Shown: positions 9,677 through 19,042, counted from the first letter of the stretch. The stretch is 64,000 nt of DNA from Nitrospira sp. (GCA_005116745.1 SWDS01000006.1:793222-857221); one strand, 5' to 3'. Notes: generated by a model not told the origin, from the letters alone. Translations and numbers: made by a program.

Positions 9677-10909
9677 GTGCCGAAACGGGATCAAATTCTG
9701 GTCGGCCTCGACATTGGAACCACGAAGATCTGTGCGATCGTGGCGGAGATGACCGATGCTGGAGGGATTAGTATTATCGGCGTCGGATCGAGTCCTTCCC
9801 TTGGTTTACGTAAGGGAGTGGTCGTTAATATCGAAAGCACCGTCGAATCCATAAAGAAAGCAGTCGAAGAAGCGGAGTTGATGGCGGCCGTCCAGATTAA
9901 CTCGGTCTACACCGGCATCGCGGGTAGCCACATCTCTGCTGAAAACTGCAAAGGCGTCGTGGCACTGAAACGAGCCGAGGTGACTCGTGAAGATATCCAG
10001 CGGGCCATTGAAAGCGCTCGTACTCTCGCTGTCATTCCCCATGAACGCAGGATTCTTCACGTGCTCCCGCGAGAGTTCATGGTGGATGGACAGGAAGGTG
10101 TGCGCGAACCGTTAGGCCTTTCTGGTAATCGCTTGGAAGTGAACGTGCATGTCATCACCGGTGCCGTGACCTCTGCGCAGAATATTGTGAAGTGCGTGAA
10201 TCGAGCTGGACTCGATGTCGTGGACATTATTTTGCAGCCGCTCGCCTCCAGTGAAGCCGTATTGGGCCAAGAAGAGCGTGACTTGGGTGTGGTAATGGTG
10301 GACTTAGGAGGCGGGACAACGGACCTGGCTATTTTCCTGGATGGCAGCATTCGTCACTCAGCGGTCCTTCCCATCGGTGGCCAAAACTTGACAAAGGATT
10401 TGGCCTTCGTCCTCCACACGTCACAGACTGAGGCTGAGAAGATCAAAACGCAGTATGGTATGGCGCTGACTGAGTTGCTGACAGGGCATCAGATCATCGA
10501 TGTACCGTCTGTTGGAGATCGGCCAGCTCGAACATTTTCCAGACGGGCTATTGCTGAGATTTTGGAGCCGCGCGTTGAGGAGATCTTTGAGCTCGTCCGG
10601 AGAGAAATTGCACGTGCTGGCTATGAAGGGATATTGGGGGCCGGTGTCGTGCTCACCGGAGGCACATCGTTATTAGAGGGCATGCCCGACGCCGCGGAGA
10701 AGGTTTTGAACTTGCCGGCACGTCGGGGCATACCGTCCGGTGTCGGAGGGTTACGAGAAACTGTCGGCCATCCCAGTCATTCGACCGGAGTCGGTCTATT
10801 GTTACACGCCCGGCGACATGTCGGTGAATTAGAAACGGCCGGGCTGCGCAATGGAGGGCCCTGGGCAAAAATGCGTGGGTGGACGAAGTGGGTGTCGGAG
10901 GTCTTTTAA
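9677..10909 (+). CDS. ftsA: FtsA, actin-like membrane anchor for FtsZ
   Basis: FtsA binds ATP, polymerises and tethers FtsZ to the membrane. Visible are the phosphate-1 segment ILVGLDIGTTKICAIV, the phosphate-2 MVDLGGGTTDLAIF, and GVVLTGGTSLLEG near the end. The last residues (KMRGWTKWVSEVF) form the expected amphipathic membrane-targeting helix. GTG 9677 is chosen over GTG 9668, which overlaps the ftsQ stop. A perfect AAGGAGG at 9661-9667 lies nine bases before 9677 but directly abuts 9668. The product is 410 residues. Confidence 0.96.
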   Translation: MPKRDQILVGLDIGTTKICAIVAEMTDAGGISIIGVGSSPSLGLRKGVVVNIESTVESIKKAVEEAELMAAVQINSVYTGIAGSHISAENCKGVVALKRAEVTREDIQRAIESARTLAVIPHERRILHVLPREFMVDGQEGVREPLGLSGNRLEVNVHVITGAVTSAQNIVKCVNRAGLDVVDIILQPLASSEAVLGQEERDLGVVMVDLGGGTTDLAIFLDGSIRHSAVLPIGGQNLTKDLAFVLHTSQTEAEKIKTQYGMALTELLTGHQIIDVPSVGDRPARTFSRRAIAEILEPRVEEIFELVRREIARAGYEGILGAGVVLTGGTSLLEGMPDAAEKVLNLPARRGIPSGVGGLRETVGHPSHSTGVGLLLHARRHVGELETAGLRNGGPWAKMRGWTKWVSEVF

Positions 10910-10972
10910 CCTTTAGAACCCTTGCGGACGGCAGGCAGGTCGTCGTGCGAGGCGCGGTGAGGAGGTGCCCCA

Positions 10973-12169
10973 ATGTTCTCATTTCAGGAAGATATGCTGT
11001 CACCGGTCCGCATCAAGGTGATCGGAATTGGTGGTGCCGGGTGCAACGCGATCAACACGATGATCACCTCAGGACTCGCACGCGTCGATTTTATCGCCGG
11101 GAACACCGATCTTCAGGCGCTTGATCGGTCGTTGGCCCCGTATAAGATCCAGCTCGGGCCTGAACGCACCAGGGGGTTGGGTGCGGGGGCAAAGCCGGAG
11201 ATCGGTCGAGATGCCGCGCTTGAGAGTAAAGAACATATCCGAGAATGTCTCGAAGGGGCCGATATGGTCTTTGTCACGGCCGGAATGGGGGGAGGAACCG
11301 GCACAGGAGCCGCCCCCATCGTGGCCAGCATTGCCCGCGAAATGGGCATCCTTACGGTAGGCGTCGTGACAAAACCGTTTCACTATGAAGGCCAACGGCG
11401 ACACAGACACGCGGAAGAAGGAATCCGCGACTTGCGTCGGCACGTCGATACGTTGCTCGTGATTCCGAACCAGCGGCTGCTGGGGATCGTCGATAAATCC
11501 ACTCCGCTTCTTGAAGCCTTTAAGGTCGCGGATGATGTGCTGCGTCAAGCGATTCAAGGTATCGCCGACGTCATTACGACCACAGGACATGTCAACGTCG
11601 ATTTTGCCGATGTTCGTACCGTGATGTCGCACACGGGACGAGCGGTCATGGGCATGGGTGTGTCCTATGGGCCGAATCGGGCGATCGAAGCGGCGCAAAA
11701 GGCTATGTGTAGTCCTCTCCTTGAGGAAGGAAGTGTTGAGGGGGCCTGCGGTGTTCTGTTGAACATTACGGGAGGCCCCAGCATGTCGCTGCACGAGATC
11801 GAAGAAGCCGCCTCGATCATCCAACAGGCGGCAGATCCTGAAGCCAACATCATCGTCGGTCAGGTCATCAACCCGGACATGGGCGAGGAACTGATCATTA
11901 CGGTGATCGCGACTGGGTTTGAACGAGAAGAGGACTCAGCGTCCGTCACGATCGGAGCTGATAGGGGAGCAAGTCGGCCAGCCAAACCTGTCCCCGCAGC
12001 GTTAGCCGGCATGGGTGCTGCCTTAGCGGGAGATCGACCGATAAAAGACCTCGATCGCCCGACCTTTTTGAGACGAATGAATGATGTGCGAGAGTCCATG
12101 GATCGAGCGGTGATGACGGCCGAAGATGAGTGGGATGTGCCGACCTTTCTTCGCAAACAAACAGACTGA
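10973..12169 (+). CDS. ftsZ: FtsZ, tubulin-like division GTPase
   Basis: FtsZ forms the Z ring. The 398-residue protein has [12 protein letters not shown] near residue 17, the tubulin signature [12 protein letters not shown] at about 104-115, and the T7 loop NVDFADV at 208-214, which completes the GTPase site of the next subunit. A variable linker follows. The conserved C-terminal peptide is [11 protein letters not shown], the docking tail for FtsA. GAGGAGG sits just upstream of ATG 10973. A 63-base gap after ftsA is one of the larger spaces in the cluster. Confidence 0.98.
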   Translation: MFSFQEDMLSPVRIKVIGIGGAGCNAINTMITSGLARVDFIAGNTDLQALDRSLAPYKIQLGPERTRGLGAGAKPEIGRDAALESKEHIRECLEGADMVFVTAGMGGGTGTGAAPIVASIAREMGILTVGVVTKPFHYEGQRRHRHAEEGIRDLRRHVDTLLVIPNQRLLGIVDKSTPLLEAFKVADDVLRQAIQGIADVITTTGHVNVDFADVRTVMSHTGRAVMGMGVSYGPNRAIEAAQKAMCSPLLEEGSVEGACGVLLNITGGPSMSLHEIEEAASIIQQAADPEANIIVGQVINPDMGEELIITVIATGFEREEDSASVTIGADRGASRPAKPVPAALAGMGAALAGDRPIKDLDRPTFLRRMNDVRESMDRAVMTAEDEWDVPTFLRKQTD

Positions 12170-12207
12170 TCGCGGGTCTATCTTCGCGTGATGAGGCAGG
12201 GAAGGTG

Positions 12208-12954
12208 ATGATGACAAGCTCATCGGTTATTACCGTGCCGGCGTTTGTGGATGCCGGGACTCAGGTCCGCCATTTTTTCGGGACCCGTCGGCATGCCATG
12301 GGGCTTGGCCTTGAAATGGGGATTCCGCGGAGAGGGATACCAGGATCAGCATCATCTTCATGGACGCTCTCAGTGAAGCAAGTCCATGGGACAGAGGCGT
12401 TGGTGGTGGACCGTGTCCTCGCCCCGACGGACCGATTTGTGGGAGGTTGGGATGCCTTGGTTACTGATCAACCTGGTATTATGGTGGCGGTACGGACGGC
12501 AGATTGTGTTCCGATTCTCATGCATGATCCTCAGCGTCGGGTTGTGGCTGCAGTCCATGCCGGCTGGCGAGGAGCGGTTGCCGGCATTGTTCCAAAAACC
12601 TTAGCCTTGTTGAGGTCTCGCTTTGGCTCGCGTCTGGAGCATGTGCGGATCAGTATCGGGCCATCGGCTGGGGTTTGCTGCTATGAAGTGGATGAGCCGG
12701 TTCTTGACCGTCTATATCAGGGATTTTCAGATTGGAAGAAGGTGGTTCGAATCAAGAGAGAAGGAAGAGCGCATCTTGATTTAAAAGCCCTCGTCAAAGA
12801 ACAGGCGCAAGCCTTCGGGGTGTCTCCGAGCTGCATCACCACAGTCAATGTCTGTACGATTTGCCACAAAGACCTCTTTTTTTCCTACCGGCGGGAGGGG
12901 AAGGTCAACGGGACCATGGTCAGTGCCATCGGGTTGCCGATGAGGCAAGCATAG
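12208..12954 (+). CDS. pgeF: PgeF/YfiH family, peptidoglycan editing factor (multicopper-like fold)
   Basis: YfiH/PgeF proteins hydrolyse mis-incorporated amino acids from UDP-MurNAc precursors; older annotations say laccase or polyphenol oxidase. Metal-ligand regions are visible: KQVHGTEAL, TADCVPILMHD, AAVHAGWRGAV and the late CYEVDEPV/CTICHKDLFFSYRR segments. The frame is open from 12130 inside ftsZ. The start is placed at ATG 12208, just behind GGGAAGG; ATG 12211 is equivalent. The gene often follows ftsZ in bacteria, which fits the wall-synthesis role. Confidence 0.9.
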   Translation: MMTSSSVITVPAFVDAGTQVRHFFGTRRHAMGLGLEMGIPRRGIPGSASSSWTLSVKQVHGTEALVVDRVLAPTDRFVGGWDALVTDQPGIMVAVRTADCVPILMHDPQRRVVAAVHAGWRGAVAGIVPKTLALLRSRFGSRLEHVRISIGPSAGVCCYEVDEPVLDRLYQGFSDWKKVVRIKREGRAHLDLKALVKEQAQAFGVSPSCITTVNVCTICHKDLFFSYRREGKVNGTMVSAIGLPMRQA

Positions 12955-13039
12955 GTGAGGCTCTGCCAATTCGGCTGCGCTTCCGCTAGAATGAAGAACA
13001 GGTCGCTGAATGAGCGCCCGCAACTCGTGCGAGAGGACC

Positions 13040-13750
13040 ATGGAACCGCTCACCCCTGAAACGATCGAACAACGTGTTCAATCGATTCTGACGAAGATTC
13101 GGTTGGCGGAGGAAAAAGCTGGACGTCCTGCCGGTACGGTGCGGCTCGTCGCCGTGACCAAGACCGTGACCGTTGAACATATTGCAGAGGGTGTGCGCGC
13201 TGGCCTGTCCATTTTGGGTGAAAATCGAGTACAGGAAGCGCTCCCTAAAATAGCCATGTTCACCCAGGCACCGGTTCGCTGGCATTTTATCGGGCAGCTG
13301 CAACGAAGGAAGGTACGGTCGGTGATCGGTCGATTCGACCTCATTCATTCGGTAGATACGGTAGAGCTCGCGCAAGAAATCAATCGCCGTGCGGAGGAAG
13401 CCGGTTGTCAGCAGAATGTCTTGCTGGAAGTAAATATCGGGGGGGAACCGACTAAGGCAGGGTTTCATCCCGATGACGTGGTACGTTTGGTATCCATGAT
13501 GGCGCAACTCCCTCATGTTTCTATCAAAGGCCTCATGACGATTCCTCCGCCAACCGCTGGTCAGGATTCGGCCAGGCCGTATTTCCGCACACTCCATGAA
13601 CTCGCTCGACAGATCGCGGCCTTACACTTACCGACCGTAGCGATGGATGAACTGTCAATGGGAATGTCAAACGATTATGACGTGGCCATTGAGGAAGGGG
13701 CGACATTGGTCCGGGTTGGCACCGCCATCTTTGGAACGCGGCATGTCTAG
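13040..13750 (+). CDS. yggS: YggS/PROSC family PLP-binding protein
   Basis: YggS-type proteins bind pyridoxal phosphate on a TIM barrel without known catalysis and help PLP and amino acid homeostasis. Features seen are VRLVAVTKTV with the PLP lysine, LGENRVQEAL, WHFIGQLQRRKV, and the late DELSMGMSNDYDVAIEEGATLVRVG. ATG 13040 follows GAGAGG at proper spacing and gives 236 residues; ATG 13010 would add ten residues with no good binding site. The 3' end overlaps proC by eight bases. Confidence 0.93.
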   Translation: MEPLTPETIEQRVQSILTKIRLAEEKAGRPAGTVRLVAVTKTVTVEHIAEGVRAGLSILGENRVQEALPKIAMFTQAPVRWHFIGQLQRRKVRSVIGRFDLIHSVDTVELAQEINRRAEEAGCQQNVLLEVNIGGEPTKAGFHPDDVVRLVSMMAQLPHVSIKGLMTIPPPTAGQDSARPYFRTLHELARQIAALHLPTVAMDELSMGMSNDYDVAIEEGATLVRVGTAIFGTRHV

Positions 13751-14561
13751 TCCAACAGTCATGCCTAACATCTCGTTTGTGGGCGGTGGCCGGATGGCGG
13801 AGGCCTTGATCAGTGGGGTGCTGTCCTCCGGGGGCTATAAGGCCGAGCAGATCTATGTCGCTGATCCAGATACGGCCCGCCTGGATCATCTCAAGAAGCA
13901 GTACGGCGTTCAGATTAGTGCCACGAATCATGAGGCAGTAGTCTCAGGAGATGCCATTGTGCTGGCCGTAAAACCTCAGGTAACGGCCGCAGTCCTTAAG
14001 GAGATCAGGGATGGGTTGGCGAAACAGCTTGTGATCTCGGTGGTTGCGGGAATGCCACTCATGCGAATTATTGAGGCTTGCGGGCCGCAGGCTCGCGTCA
14101 TTCGCGCGATGCCGAATACGCCGGCGATGGTCGGTGAAGGGATGACTGCCTTGGCGATCGGTCCCGGGGTAGGAGAGAGTGAGGTGGCATGTGCGCGACA
14201 GCTCTTTGAATCGGTTGGGAAGGTGGTGCCTGTCGAAGAGCGCTTCATGGATGCTGTGACCGGCTTGAGCGGAAGCGGACCGGCGTACGTCTTTCTCATG
14301 ATCGAAGCGATGGCCGATGGCGGCGTCAAGATGGGGTTGTCGCGAGAAACAGCCAGTCTCCTTGCCGCGCAGACCGTGTTGGGTGCAGCACGGATGGTCA
14401 TAGAAACTGGGCAGCATCCGGCGCAGCTCAAAGATCAGGTGGTATCTCCTGGTGGAACGACAATTGCGGGTTTGCATCGGTTGGAACAGGGAGGCCTCCG
14501 GGGTGTGTTGATCGACGCCGTTGAGGCCGCAACGAAACGTTCTCAGGAGCTTGGACGCTGA
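13743..14561 (+). CDS. proC: ProC, pyrroline-5-carboxylate reductase
   Basis: ProC reduces pyrroline-5-carboxylate to proline with NAD(P)H. The 272-residue protein has the Rossmann start ISFVGGGRMAEALISG, VIRAMPNTPAMVGEG, and the C-terminal substrate region LSGSGPAYVFLMIEAM with VVSPGGTTIAGL. The start at ATG 13743 overlaps the yggS stop; ATG 13761 (MPNISFVGG) is also possible. The run yggS-proC-yggT is common and ends here with a TGATG overlap into yggT. Confidence 0.95.
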   Translation: MSSPTVMPNISFVGGGRMAEALISGVLSSGGYKAEQIYVADPDTARLDHLKKQYGVQISATNHEAVVSGDAIVLAVKPQVTAAVLKEIRDGLAKQLVISVVAGMPLMRIIEACGPQARVIRAMPNTPAMVGEGMTALAIGPGVGESEVACARQLFESVGKVVPVEERFMDAVTGLSGSGPAYVFLMIEAMADGGVKMGLSRETASLLAAQTVLGAARMVIETGQHPAQLKDQVVSPGGTTIAGLHRLEQGGLRGVLIDAVEAATKRSQELGR

Positions 14562-14848
14562 TGTTTCTGTTTGAGAACTTTTTCAGTGCATTAGCCTCGG
14601 TGGTTTACTATGTTTTGGAACTGTATATTTATGTGGTAATAGCTCGTGCGCTCATTTCCTGGGTCAATCCGGACCCGTGGAATCCAATCGTCCAATTTCT
14701 CACTCGTGTGACGGAACCGGCCCTAGCCCCAATTCGAAGACTGGTTGGGTGGAAGTTTGGTATGGACCTTTCACCTCTTATCCTAATTCTCGTTCTCACT
14801 TTTCTGCAGAAGTTTATCGTGCCGTCGCTTATGCATTTGGCTGGATAG
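14561..14848 (+). CDS. yggT: YggT family membrane protein
   Basis: This 95-residue membrane protein has two hydrophobic helices (about residues 12-32 and 66-90). Between them lies the family pattern ISWVNPDPWNPIVQFL, followed by TEPALAPIRRL. YggT proteins are linked to cell division or osmotic tolerance, but their exact function is not settled. The ATG overlaps the proC stop by one base. Confidence 0.92.
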   Translation: MFLFENFFSALASVVYYVLELYIYVVIARALISWVNPDPWNPIVQFLTRVTEPALAPIRRLVGWKFGMDLSPLILILVLTFLQKFIVPSLMHLAG

Positions 14849-14871
14849 GGGGCCAACACAGGGAGGCTGTC

Positions 14872-15384
14872 ATGAAAATTACACCGCTCGACATTCAACA
14901 GATGGTCTTTCAAGTCAAGCTTCGTGGCTATGACCGTGAAGAGGTCAACCGCTTTCTAGAAGAGATTGCCCAAACCGTCGAATACCTGAATCGTGACAAT
15001 GCCACGTTGCGTGATCGAATTATGACGCTTGAACAGCAGGTCTCGGATCTCAAACGAACAGAGGCGACGTTGTCTACCACATTGATTTCGGCGCAGTCCT
15101 TGGCCGAGGATGTCAAGCGAAGCGCGCAACGCGATGCCGAGTTGATCGTCAAAGAGGCGGAACTGAAAGCCAGCGAGTTATTCCGACAAGCGCGAGTGGA
15201 GCTAGGAAACACACAGCGAGACTTGTCTCTGCTGCAGAAGCAGCGGCTGCTCATGGTTGAGCGGATGCGGGCGACGCTTCAAACCTTCGAGCGGATGTTA
15301 GACGTGGAAGCCAGTGAAGCGTACCAGGATCATGGCATCATGCAGGAAGAAAAGTTGGAAGGGGAATCAAGCCCTACCCGTTGA
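14872..15384 (+). CDS. divIVA: DivIVA-domain coiled-coil protein
   Basis: The N-terminal 45 residues match the DivIVA membrane-binding module (TPLDIQQMVFQVKLRGYDRE, then EVNRFLEEIA). A long coiled coil follows to about residue 145. DivIVA proteins mark curved membrane at poles or septa and recruit division or wall enzymes. The frame is open far upstream, through yggT, but GGGAGG six bases before ATG 14872 and the domain start fix this position (170 residues). Being last in the division cluster supports a division role; the precise partner is unknown. Confidence 0.9.
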   Translation: MKITPLDIQQMVFQVKLRGYDREEVNRFLEEIAQTVEYLNRDNATLRDRIMTLEQQVSDLKRTEATLSTTLISAQSLAEDVKRSAQRDAELIVKEAELKASELFRQARVELGNTQRDLSLLQKQRLLMVERMRATLQTFERMLDVEASEAYQDHGIMQEEKLEGESSPTR

Positions 15385-15460
15385 CCGTTCGGGTTGAGAA
15401 CGCTACCGCTGCGTCATGCGTGATCATTACCCCTAAGCATTTCCCATCATCCTCATCCCG

Positions 15461-16597
15461 ATGCCCAATCTTAGTGTGATCCAAGCAGCACTCGATCGAG
15501 CCGTTACCGACGGGGTCTTTCCGGGGGCCGTATTGGCCGTGCGATGTGGCACTAGACCGGTTGTTCGCTTTCATGCCGGTCATCTTTCAACCGTCCCTCC
15601 AGGATCTCCCGTCAGCCCCTCCACCATTTACGACCTGGCTTCGTTGACAAAACCATTAGCCACCGTTACGGCTCTCGTTTTGTTGATGCAGAAAGGTCGT
15701 TGCCAACTTGATGACTATGTGGCCGACCATCTTTCAGAATGTGCCAGTACTTGCATCGGCTCTGCGACAATTCGCCACCTCCTGACGCATTCGTCAGGTT
15801 TGCCTGGCTGGCGGGGATTCTATGAACAGGTCAGCCCAGATGGAGCAATTTCTTCGTCGGCTGGAGAGCGAGAGCAGGCCAAGCGGGCTATGCTTCGCCT
15901 CATTCAGTCTGAGACGCCGGTATATGAACGGGGCACACGCAGCCTGTACAGCGATCTCGGCTTCATGTTGCTCGGCTTTATTATTGAGCGAATCAGCGGA
16001 CAATCAATGAGCGAATATTTTCTCGACCACATTGTGTGCCCCTTGGGGAAGCCCCCAATCGGATTTATCCTGCCCGGACAACCCCGTGCACTTTCTAAGA
16101 GCCTAGATGCCGATATGGGTGGTGTAGCGCCGACGGAAATTGATCGATGGCGAGGACACCTCTTGTGTGGAGAAGTCCACGATCAGAATGCAGCTGCGTT
16201 GGGTGGTGAGGCTGGTCATGCCGGGCTATTTGGGACTGTAGACGCGGTGTTGGCGATCTCAGGCGAGTGGTTGGGAGCGTATCACGGCCGAGTCACAATC
16301 CTCGATCGGGCCATGGTCGATGAATTTACACGAAGACAGAAATTGGAAGGATCTTCCAGTTGGGCGCTCGGGTGGGATACACCGTCAGTCCCTTCATCTG
16401 CAGGATGCCATTTCGCAGCTCAATCATTTGGCCATCTCGGCTATACGGGGACGTCCCTCTGGATCGACCCCATGCGAGAACTGGAGGTTGTTCTGCTCTC
16501 AAATCGAGTGCATCCATCAAGCAGGAATGAAGCAATTCGTGAGTTCCGTCCGGCGATCCATGATCTGGTGTATCAGGAATTCATCGGCTCAATTTAA
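15461..16597 (+). CDS. Class C beta-lactamase-type serine hydrolase
   Basis: The 378-residue protein belongs to the serine beta-lactamase/DD-peptidase superfamily. It has the nucleophile motif S61-L-T-K64 in DLASLTKPLA, the second motif YSDLG near residue 165, and a GHAGLFG segment where the third motif is expected. No clear signal peptide is visible, so a cytoplasmic esterase or amidase role is possible. Substrate cannot be told from sequence; beta-lactam resistance should not be assumed. No good ribosome binding site precedes ATG 15461. The 3' end overlaps the convergent next gene by four bases. Confidence 0.85.
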   Translation: MPNLSVIQAALDRAVTDGVFPGAVLAVRCGTRPVVRFHAGHLSTVPPGSPVSPSTIYDLASLTKPLATVTALVLLMQKGRCQLDDYVADHLSECASTCIGSATIRHLLTHSSGLPGWRGFYEQVSPDGAISSSAGEREQAKRAMLRLIQSETPVYERGTRSLYSDLGFMLLGFIIERISGQSMSEYFLDHIVCPLGKPPIGFILPGQPRALSKSLDADMGGVAPTEIDRWRGHLLCGEVHDQNAAALGGEAGHAGLFGTVDAVLAISGEWLGAYHGRVTILDRAMVDEFTRRQKLEGSSSWALGWDTPSVPSSAGCHFAAQSFGHLGYTGTSLWIDPMRELEVVLLSNRVHPSSRNEAIREFRPAIHDLVYQEFIGSI

Positions 16598-16911
16598 GCC
16601 TGATCGGGGTAGTCAAGCCACGTTTCTTTTTCAGCCAGATAGCGAGTCCCCTTGAAATTGGCCCGCGTTCTCATGCGAGTGAACCCGAACCCTTGAAGTT
16701 TATCCACTAATTCTTTCACTGTTGCAGCAATAGTCGAGTGCGAGGGACTCTCAACAACGAAGGCTTCATACATAATCTTTCCCGAGTATCCCGATGGAGT
16801 CCGATTGACCAGAATGGTGCGGTTGAAATATCGATCGCTCGGATCAACTCCTTCAAGCTGATGTTTCTCGACTAATCCTTCTTTCTTAAACATCAGTGGC
16901 AACGTGCTCAT
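16594..16911 (-). CDS. Conserved-looking hypothetical protein, 105 aa
   Basis: I do not recognise this family. The protein is mixed alpha/beta with many basic residues near the end (FTRMRTRANFKGTRYLAEKE) and no membrane segment. GGGAG lies about eight bases before its ATG, which supports real translation. It faces the preceding serine hydrolase gene and shares four bases with it at the 3' ends. A palindrome and a promoter for the divergent pgsA lie upstream. Confidence 0.65.
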   Translation of the reverse strand: MSTLPLMFKKEGLVEKHQLEGVDPSDRYFNRTILVNRTPSGYSGKIMYEAFVVESPSHSTIAATVKELVDKLQGFGFTRMRTRANFKGTRYLAEKETWLDYPDQA

Positions 16912-16948
16912 GCTTTCTTATCTCCCAGAAATAACAATTGCCGACAAG

Positions 16949-16970
16949 TCTATAATCTCTCAATTATAGA
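16949..16970. promoter_or_regulatory. Perfect 8-bp inverted repeat, operator-like
   Basis: TCTATAAT and ATTATAGA flank a six-base spacer between two divergent genes. One arm contains a TATAAT word on each strand, so it may be part of a promoter for the leftward gene or a dimer-binding site. Function is inferred only from position and symmetry. Confidence 0.45.
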
Positions 16971-16996
16971 AGGTCATTCATACAGCCTGCAACTCG

Positions 16997-17025
16997 TTGA
17001 CAAGCGTCGCGGCGATTACTATGAT
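16997..17025 (+). promoter_or_regulatory. Sigma-70 type promoter for pgsA
   Basis: TTGACA at 16997-17002 and TATGAT at 17020-17025 are separated by 17 bases, close to consensus. The start would fall near 17032, about 35 bases ahead of the pgsA ATG. Confidence 0.7.
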
Positions 17026-17066
17026 GCCACCCCTCATCCAGTCAGAGGCGCGGCTAGTTCCATCCC

Positions 17067-17609
17067 ATGAATATCCCCAATAGCCTCACGATTCTTCGCA
17101 TCCTCCTGATCCCTGTCTACATAGGGTTCATGACCTACGGCTCATATGGGCTCGCACTCTTGACACTACTCATCGCCGGACTGACGGATGCCATTGACGG
17201 TTATCTTGCACGCAAACTGAATCAGCGGACACGATTAGGGACCGTACTTGACCCACTGGCAGACAAGCTGCTGCTGACGTCGAGTTTCATCTCGCTGGCG
17301 ATGCTGCACTTGGTGCCGTCCTGGCTGGTCATCTTGGTCGTGAGCCGGGACATTATTCTCCTCCTGGGGACTGTGGTGGCTCACGTCACCAATACACCGA
17401 TTAATGTGACACCGACGTTCTTGGGGAAAGGAACGACGTTGTTTCAATTGAGCTACGTCCTGTTGATTGTCCTTTTGACATGGCGAGGGCTCGACCGCGC
17501 CATGCTTACTCCACTCGTCGTCCTCATGGTTGGATTCACCCTGGCCTCAGGGTTACATTACCTGTATCGAGGGTATCGCGACACGAATGTGGTGCCTCCG
17601 CTTGCCTAA
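17067..17609 (+). CDS. pgsA: PgsA-like CDP-diacylglycerol:glycerol-3-phosphate phosphatidyltransferase
   Basis: This enzyme makes phosphatidylglycerol phosphate in the inner membrane. The 180-residue protein has four or five membrane helices and the CDP-alcohol phosphotransferase signature: D-A-I-D-G-Y-L-A-R, then G-T-V-L-D-P-L-A-D with the metal-binding aspartates. The N-terminus NIPNSLTILRILLIPV is typical of PgsA rather than of phosphatidylserine or cardiolipin synthases of the same superfamily. It stands alone behind its own promoter. Confidence 0.92.
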   Translation: MNIPNSLTILRILLIPVYIGFMTYGSYGLALLTLLIAGLTDAIDGYLARKLNQRTRLGTVLDPLADKLLLTSSFISLAMLHLVPSWLVILVVSRDIILLLGTVVAHVTNTPINVTPTFLGKGTTLFQLSYVLLIVLLTWRGLDRAMLTPLVVLMVGFTLASGLHYLYRGYRDTNVVPPLA

Positions 17610-17665
17610 TGACCTCGGCTACAAATACGACCTCTTCGGCCGTCCGGTAAATAATTCAATTGTTT

Positions 17666-17694
17666 TTGACAGGTTTCCGACCCCCCAGTAGACT
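17666..17694 (+). promoter_or_regulatory. Sigma-70 type promoter upstream of pilC
   Basis: TTGACA (17666-17671), 17 bases, TAGACT (17689-17694). The predicted start is about 55 bases before the pilC ATG. Confidence 0.6.
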
Positions 17695-17756
17695 CGCTTC
17701 GTAGTCTTAGCTTTCCCGTATAACCGGCTCAGGGAGCCATAACAGAACGAGAATCT

Positions 17757-18974
17757 ATGGCCACGTTTGCATATGTTGGGCGGAGCAAGTCCGGAGCGGT
17801 GAAAAAGGGTGAACTCGTCGCGAAGTCGCGCGATGAAGCGGTGGAGCAACTACGCAAACAAAGCGTGGTGGTGACGAGCCTTGAGGAGAAGGCGGCCCAA
17901 GAGGGATTCAGCTTTCAGCTCGGTGGCGGAGTGAGCGAAAAGGACTTGGTCGTTTTTACTAGGCAATTCGGGACCATGATCAATGCCGGATTGCCCTTGA
18001 TTCAGTGTCTAGAAATCCTATCGAACCAATCAGAGAATGCAGCACTGAGGAAATCTGTGGGTACGATCAAAGTTCAAGTCGAGGGAGGTTCGACGTTTTC
18101 AGATGCCCTCCGCAAGCACCCCAAAGTCTTTGACGATTTATATGTCAACATGGTGCATGCGGGCGAAGTAGGAGGGTTGCTCGACACCATTCTTGGTCGA
18201 CTTTCCAAGTATATTGAAAAAGCGATGAAATTGAAGGGGCAAATCAAAAGCGCCATGGTGTACCCAGCGTCGATTATGGGAATCGCCTTTATCGTGATTG
18301 CTGTATTGATGATCTTCGTGATCCCGGTGTTTGAGAAGATGTTCAAAGATATGTCTGGCGGAAAAGTGGGGCTTCCTGGCCCCACTCAGCTCGTGATTGA
18401 TATGAGCAATTTCGCTCAGTCGAGCTGGTACATCATTCTTGGTGGGGGCATTCTCGCAGTCGTCGCGTTCAAAAAGTACTATGCAACGGTCAAAGGGAAG
18501 TACCAGATGGACAAGCTGCTCCTCAAGGTGCCTGTTTTTGGAGATTTGGTGCGAAAGGCGTCGGTGGCGAAGTTCACGAGAACGTTGGGAACACTCATCA
18601 CCAGCGGCGTACCCTTGTTGGATGCCTTGACGATTTGCGCGAAGACTTCGGGGAACAAGATCGTTGAAGAAGCTCTGATCAACGCCAGGGTGAGTATCAG
18701 CGGAGGCAAGACGATTTCCGAGCCTCTCGCGAAAAGTCAGGTATTCCCAAAGATGGTGACACACATGATCGCGGTTGGCGAATCAACGGGTGCGCTCGAT
18801 GCCATGTTAGGGAAAATTGCAGATTTTTACGAGGACGAAGTGGATCAGGCGGTTGCCTCACTGACCGCATTGCTGGAACCGATGATGATGGTTTTCCTCG
18901 GAGTCCTCATCGGATTCATCGTGGTGGCGATGTATCTGCCTATCTTCACAATGGCTAATGCAATCAGCTCCTAA
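17757..18974 (+). CDS. pilC: PilC/GspF-family inner membrane platform protein
   Basis: PilC-type proteins are the membrane platform on which type IV pilus or type II secretion ATPases act. The 405-residue protein has two GspF domains (about 65-190 and 268-395) with FTRQFGTMINAGLPL and FTRTLGTLITSGVPLLDAL, and three membrane segments near 170-195, 220-240 and 375-398. No ATPase or pilin gene is adjacent, but a PilS/PilR-like pair follows, which favours a pilus over a secretion role. The ends of the gene form one arm of an 11-bp inverted repeat. Confidence 0.9.
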   Translation: MATFAYVGRSKSGAVKKGELVAKSRDEAVEQLRKQSVVVTSLEEKAAQEGFSFQLGGGVSEKDLVVFTRQFGTMINAGLPLIQCLEILSNQSENAALRKSVGTIKVQVEGGSTFSDALRKHPKVFDDLYVNMVHAGEVGGLLDTILGRLSKYIEKAMKLKGQIKSAMVYPASIMGIAFIVIAVLMIFVIPVFEKMFKDMSGGKVGLPGPTQLVIDMSNFAQSSWYIILGGGILAVVAFKKYYATVKGKYQMDKLLLKVPVFGDLVRKASVAKFTRTLGTLITSGVPLLDALTICAKTSGNKIVEEALINARVSISGGKTISEPLAKSQVFPKMVTHMIAVGESTGALDAMLGKIADFYEDEVDQAVASLTALLEPMMMVFLGVLIGFIVVAMYLPIFTMANAISS

Positions 18975-19042
18975 AAACGGATGCGCTTGTTTCGCAGGAA
19001 TATATCCATTGGAGAAGGCTGACTCTGGTCGTTAGGAGCTGA
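18964..19042. repeat. 11-bp perfect inverted repeat spanning the pilC 3' end
   Basis: TCAGCTCCTAA at 18964-18974, which includes the pilC stop codon, is repeated as TTAGGAGCTGA at 19032-19042. The 57-base loop is long for a simple terminator and no T run follows. It could fold the mRNA end or mark an old duplication. Confidence 0.4.

Noticed and set aside
11069-11824. 251-codon antisense frame over ftsZ
   Set aside because: Shadow of a highly conserved gene, with no ribosome binding site or known domain.
12747-12756. tRNA-like GGTTCGAATC word
   Set aside because: It is inside the pgeF coding sequence and no acceptor stem or anticodon arm can be built around it. Other such words in the window also failed.
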